From Synergistaceae bacterium (GTDB taxonomy: Bacteria > Synergistota > Synergistia > Synergistales > Synergistaceae), in assembly GCA_028702015.1 (NCBI GenBank), contig JAQVPO010000044.1:1-8644 (forward strand): DNA of 8,644 nt. Reading direction: 5' to 3'. Under the pieces are notes generated by a model that did not search any database, was not told the DNA's origin, and saw nothing but the letters and a program-made list of their open reading frames with translations. The position numbers and the translations under genes are program-made. Shown in pieces: positions 6,404 to 8,644 of this stretch. Positions within the stretch are counted from its first letter, which is position 1. Each line of letters begins with the position of its first letter.

Positions 6404-6414
6404 TTAACTGTTAA
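6404..6414. promoter_or_regulatory. Palindrome TTAAC-T-GTTAA upstream of the pst promoter
   Basis: This perfect 11-bp palindrome lies 13 bp upstream of the TTGACA element. Read on the minus strand it also looks like two GTTAA repeats 7 bp apart, vaguely like a phosphate-regulator half-site pair, but the spacing does not fit the 11-bp periodicity of Pho boxes. An activator or repressor site is possible; only the symmetry is certain. Confidence 0.28.
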
Positions 6415-6689
6415 CAAAGTTTATTCTCAAATATCTTATGCTTTCCCTTAATTCGGAATATACTGGATCGGATACTGTAAAATCAGGAACTTTTATTGTT
6501 CTGCCATGCTCTATGTCTGCCGCAGGAGCTGATCTTCAAAGGTATGAACATGGCTTGTTTCAGGTTTTTCAGCTCCAAAGTTAAAATGCATCATATAAAT
6601 TATTCTTATATTTATTATGAAATATATCGCATCATCGCCATATTGGCTGTAAAATACCATGACGTAAGAAATCTTGAGCGTGCAGTTTT

Positions 6690-6695
6690 GGAGGA
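6690..6695 (+). promoter_or_regulatory. Ribosome binding site that fixes the TTG start of cbiB
   Basis: GGAGGA ends 6 nt before TTG 6702-6704. The protein from this TTG begins QVLTAFLLDALLGDP, and the family's N-terminal motif LLDxxLGDP lies at the expected place about 8 residues in. No in-frame ATG exists until well inside the conserved part. Confidence 0.75.
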
Positions 6696-6701
6696 ATAGC
6701 T

Positions 6702-7634
6702 TTGCAGGTTTTAACGGCTTTTTTACTGGATGCATTACTCGGAGATCCCAAATGGCTTCCGCATCCGATCAAAATCGTGGGACACATTATCAGCTTCTAT
6801 GAAAAGATCTTTTATTCTGAGAAATACGGAAAAATACGCGGAGTCCTTTTTTGCCTCTCGGTTCTTGCCACAGTAATTGCTGTTGTTTCATTGGTCTTGC
6901 TTGCTGCCGGATATACGGCAGCATTTCTGGAGAGAGTTCTGAATATTTACCTTTTATACTCTGCAATTGCCTTTAAATCACTGAAGGATGAATCTATGCC
7001 TGTTTTTCATGCACTCGTTAAAGGAGATATCGAACAGGCCCGCAAAAAAGTGGGATGGATAGTCGGACGGGATACTGATAGGCTGGATGAAGAGGGTATT
7101 ATCCGCGCAACTGTTGAAACGATAGCTGAAAGCTATATCGATGGTATCGTCTCTGTGCTGTTCTGGATGACTGCAGGCCTATTCTTCGGGCGGGCTGCAA
7201 TATTTGCGTGGTTTTTCAAAGCTGCCAGCACAATGGATTCTATGGTTGGCTATGATGACGAACGTTACCATGACTTCGGCTGGGCATCAGCAAAGCTTGA
7301 TGACATCCTGAATTTTATCCCTGCCCGTCTAGGTGCTCTTATATCCATCTGTGCAGGAGCTTTCGCCGGAATGGATTATCGCCGAGCCTGGAGGATATTC
7401 ATTAGAGACAGGCTTAATCATAAAAGCCCTAACAGCGCTCATGCTGAAAGCGTATTTGCCGGACTGCTGGGCATACGTCTCGGAGGCGGGGCTTTTTACA
7501 GCGGTGAATGGGAATCCCGCCCTTCGCTTGGTGAAGACCTGCGTACCCCTGAACCTAAGGACATTCTTTCTGCCCATAAGATCCTTAATATTTCTGCAGT
7601 ACTCTGCGCGGCGCTGATTTTAGTTTTTTCATAG
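6702..7634 (+). CDS. cbiB: Adenosylcobinamide-phosphate synthase
   Basis: CbiB (named CobD in the aerobic pathway) is a membrane enzyme that joins cobyric acid, normally adenosylated, with aminopropanol phosphate or aminopropanol to give cobinamide (phosphate) in cobalamin synthesis. The 310 residues are the usual family length. Family motifs in order are LLDALLGDPKWLPHP (8-22), GWIVGRDTDRLDEE (118-131), ATVETIAESYIDGIV (136-150), KAASTMDSMVGY (173-184), WASAKLDDILNFIPARL (194-210), SPNSAHAESVFAGLLGIRLGG (242-262) and YSGE (266-269). Hydrophobic segments are near 48-70, 151-172, 209-224 and 294-309. The start is TTG 6702, supported by GGAGGA 6 nt upstream. The neighbour 66 bp downstream encodes the CobD-like enzyme that makes its aminopropanol-phosphate substrate, which strengthens the call. 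No cobalamin riboswitch was recognised upstream. Confidence 0.93.
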   Translation: MQVLTAFLLDALLGDPKWLPHPIKIVGHIISFYEKIFYSEKYGKIRGVLFCLSVLATVIAVVSLVLLAAGYTAAFLERVLNIYLLYSAIAFKSLKDESMPVFHALVKGDIEQARKKVGWIVGRDTDRLDEEGIIRATVETIAESYIDGIVSVLFWMTAGLFFGRAAIFAWFFKAASTMDSMVGYDDERYHDFGWASAKLDDILNFIPARLGALISICAGAFAGMDYRRAWRIFIRDRLNHKSPNSAHAESVFAGLLGIRLGGGAFYSGEWESRPSLGEDLRTPEPKDILSAHKILNISAVLCAALILVFS

Positions 7635-7653
7635 AAACATACGCGAGTATAAT
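7625..7653 (+). promoter_or_regulatory. Weak candidate promoter before the cobD-like gene
   Basis: A perfect TATAAT (7648-7653) lies 17 bp after TTTTTC (7625-7630), which matches the -35 consensus only in its first two bases. It could give extra expression of the cobD-like gene within an otherwise shared cbiB transcript. No terminator is visible in the 66-bp gap. Confidence 0.25.
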
Positions 7654-7700
7654 CTGTTCAATGCAGATAAAATGCAGCACATTTAAGAAAGGTGTTTATA

Positions 7701-8644
7701 ATGACGAAAGAACTAAGGCTTCACGGTGCGAATCCGGAAAAATTGTATGCGCAGTTCGGTATTGCAGTTCCCGAAAGGATTTTTGATTTCAGCACCAATA
7801 CAAACGCCGCTGAACAGAGAAAGGGGTTCTGCCCTGACATCAGGTCAGCGCTTGAGGACTACCCCGACGATGAATGCAGTACCCTGCGTTCGCTGCTTTC
7901 TCAAAAGGAAAATATCCCGCGGGAAAATATACTAGTGACCAGCGGGTCTAACGAATCGATATATCTGATCGCCTCATATGAGACTTCATGTGAAAACCGC
8001 ATCCTCCAGCCTGTCTATGGTGAATATTTACGGGCCCTTACCAATTTCAGCGCAAGAGTGCAGAATATTTTCAATCTCTGCAGTTCAGATATTCCTGCAG
8101 ACGGAACAGTCTGGCGTTGCAATCCATGCAATCCGACAGGTGCTTTTATACCAGACAGATTGCTCATAGATTTAGCTGCAGAGCATCCCGATACATTATT
8201 CATTGTTGATGAAGCATACAGGGATTTTATCTGGACAAGTGATATCAAACTCCCCTGCCCTCTGCTGCCCAATGTTATACGGCTGCGTTCCCTGACCAAA
8301 ACATACAACCTGTGCGGAGCGCGTATCGGCTATATTATCGCAGGCGAGGCCTCGATAGAACGTCTTAAGAAAAGGCAGCCAAGCTGGAGCGTAAGCAGCT
8401 TTGCACAGCAGGCAGCTCTCTTCTTTCTTGCAGATGATACCTTGCCTGACCGTACAGTAGAATATTATTCACAGGAGATGCCCAGGCTTATCTCTGCAGT
8501 CAGAGATGCAGGATTTACCGTACTGCCGACCTGTGTAAACTATTTTTTAATGGAGACGGATGATGACGAAAGACTTATACGCTTTCTGCTGGAGCGCAGC
8601 ATCGTAGTTCGCCATACAAGAAACTTCCCCGGTCTTGACGGCAG
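7701..8644 (+). CDS. cobD: L-threonine-O-3-phosphate decarboxylase CobD-like PLP enzyme, C-terminus cut by window edge
   Basis: The frame from ATG 7701 is open to the right edge (314 full codons); perhaps 30-50 residues are missing. It is a fold-type I PLP enzyme: LHGANPEKLY (7-16), FDFSTNTN (28-35), TSGSNESIYL (80-89), RCNPCNPTG (139-147), IVDEAYRDF (168-176) with D170 and Y173 near the cofactor, and the Schiff-base lysine K200 in RSLTKTYNLCGARIGY (196-211). VRHTRNFPGLDG (303-314) begins the carboxylate-binding arginine region. CobD makes (R)-1-amino-2-propanol O-2-phosphate from threonine phosphate for CbiB. HisC (histidinol-phosphate aminotransferase) is a close relative. The HGAN N-terminal motif (HGGN in CobD) and the adjacency to cbiB favour CobD. 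AAGAAAGGTG about 6 nt upstream supports the start. Confidence 0.83.
   Translation, partial: MTKELRLHGANPEKLYAQFGIAVPERIFDFSTNTNAAEQRKGFCPDIRSALEDYPDDECSTLRSLLSQKENIPRENILVTSGSNESIYLIASYETSCENRILQPVYGEYLRALTNFSARVQNIFNLCSSDIPADGTVWRCNPCNPTGAFIPDRLLIDLAAEHPDTLFIVDEAYRDFIWTSDIKLPCPLLPNVIRLRSLTKTYNLCGARIGYIIAGEASIERLKKRQPSWSVSSFAQQAALFFLADDTLPDRTVEYYSQEMPRLISAVRDAGFTVLPTCVNYFLMETDDDERLIRFLLERSIVVRHTRNFPGLDG

Larger units (their letters stand above)
6033..6701. other. Divergent intergenic region between pstS and cbiB
   Basis: These 669 bp separate the minus-strand pst operon from the plus-strand cbi genes and must hold both promoters. Visible items are a good minus-strand promoter (6362-6390), an 11-bp palindrome upstream of it (6404-6414), a hairpin at 6118-6140, a near-direct repeat CAGGAATC/CAGGGAATC (6152-6159, 6165-6173) and an AT-rich stretch from 6585 to 6650. 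Short protein-like reading frames occur on the plus strand (6102-6191; 6193-6263 in another frame; 6438-6584), none with a ribosome binding site. I found no cobalamin riboswitch core, T-box or tRNA. About 6390-6690 shows no clear gene. Confidence 0.7.

Noticed and set aside
6438..6584. 48-codon plus-strand frame in the divergent spacer, with a GTFIVLPCSMSAAG stretch
   Set aside because: It looks somewhat protein-like, faintly like the PCSM segment of flavin prenyltransferases, but has no ribosome binding site and is far too short for that family. A database search would be needed before calling it.
6496..6699. 67-codon plus-strand frame just before cbiB
   Set aside because: It begins with TTG, lacks a ribosome binding site, has an AT-driven composition in its second half and no recognisable motif; it ends just before the cbiB start by chance.

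Overview
The window looks like chromosomal DNA of an anaerobic, probably diderm bacterium. The evidence is an oxygen-sensitive double-cubane iron-sulfur reductase with its ATP-dependent activator, two genes of corrinoid side-chain assembly, a secreted C69-type dipeptidase, and a phosphate-type binding protein that has an ordinary signal peptide and no lipobox cysteine, as expected for a free periplasmic protein. Base composition is moderate (mid-40s %GC by eye), and AGA/AGG (Arg) and ATA (Ile) codons are common. The C69 and PstS sequences remind me of Synergistota. That is an impression from recall, not a demonstrated placement.

Layout. Positions 1-440 (minus) hold the N-terminal part of a secreted C69 dipeptidase cut by the window edge. 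Positions 441-693 are an AT-rich spacer with a terminator-like hairpin that points the wrong way for both neighbours. Positions 694-6032 (minus) hold six co-directional genes, in transcription order pstS, pstC, pstA, pstB, then a double-cubane cluster protein (YjiM type) and its activator ATPase (YjiL type). pstC/pstA, pstA/pstB and yjiM/yjiL overlap. pstS and pstC are separated by a strong 12-bp hairpin without a U-tract. Only 62 bp with no visible terminator separate pstB from yjiM, so one transcript could cover all six genes. Positions 6033-6701 are a 669-bp divergent intergenic region holding a good sigma-70-type promoter for the pst side, which implies a leader of about 320 nt, and some possibly decayed coding sequence. 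Positions 6702-8644 (plus) hold cbiB and the first 314 codons of a CobD-like PLP enzyme cut by the right edge.

How they work together. PstSCAB is a complete binding-protein ABC importer for phosphate or a similar tetrahedral oxyanion; no phoU or pho two-component genes are visible. YjiM/YjiL form an ATP-driven low-potential electron-transfer pair related to 2-hydroxyacyl-CoA dehydratases, whose natural substrate is not established. CobD and CbiB make and attach the aminopropanol arm of cobalamin. The most noteworthy point is the tandem arrangement of the Pst-type importer and the double-cubane pair, which invites the question of whether transport and reduction are linked. No CRISPR array, tRNA, rRNA, insertion sequence or phage gene was seen.
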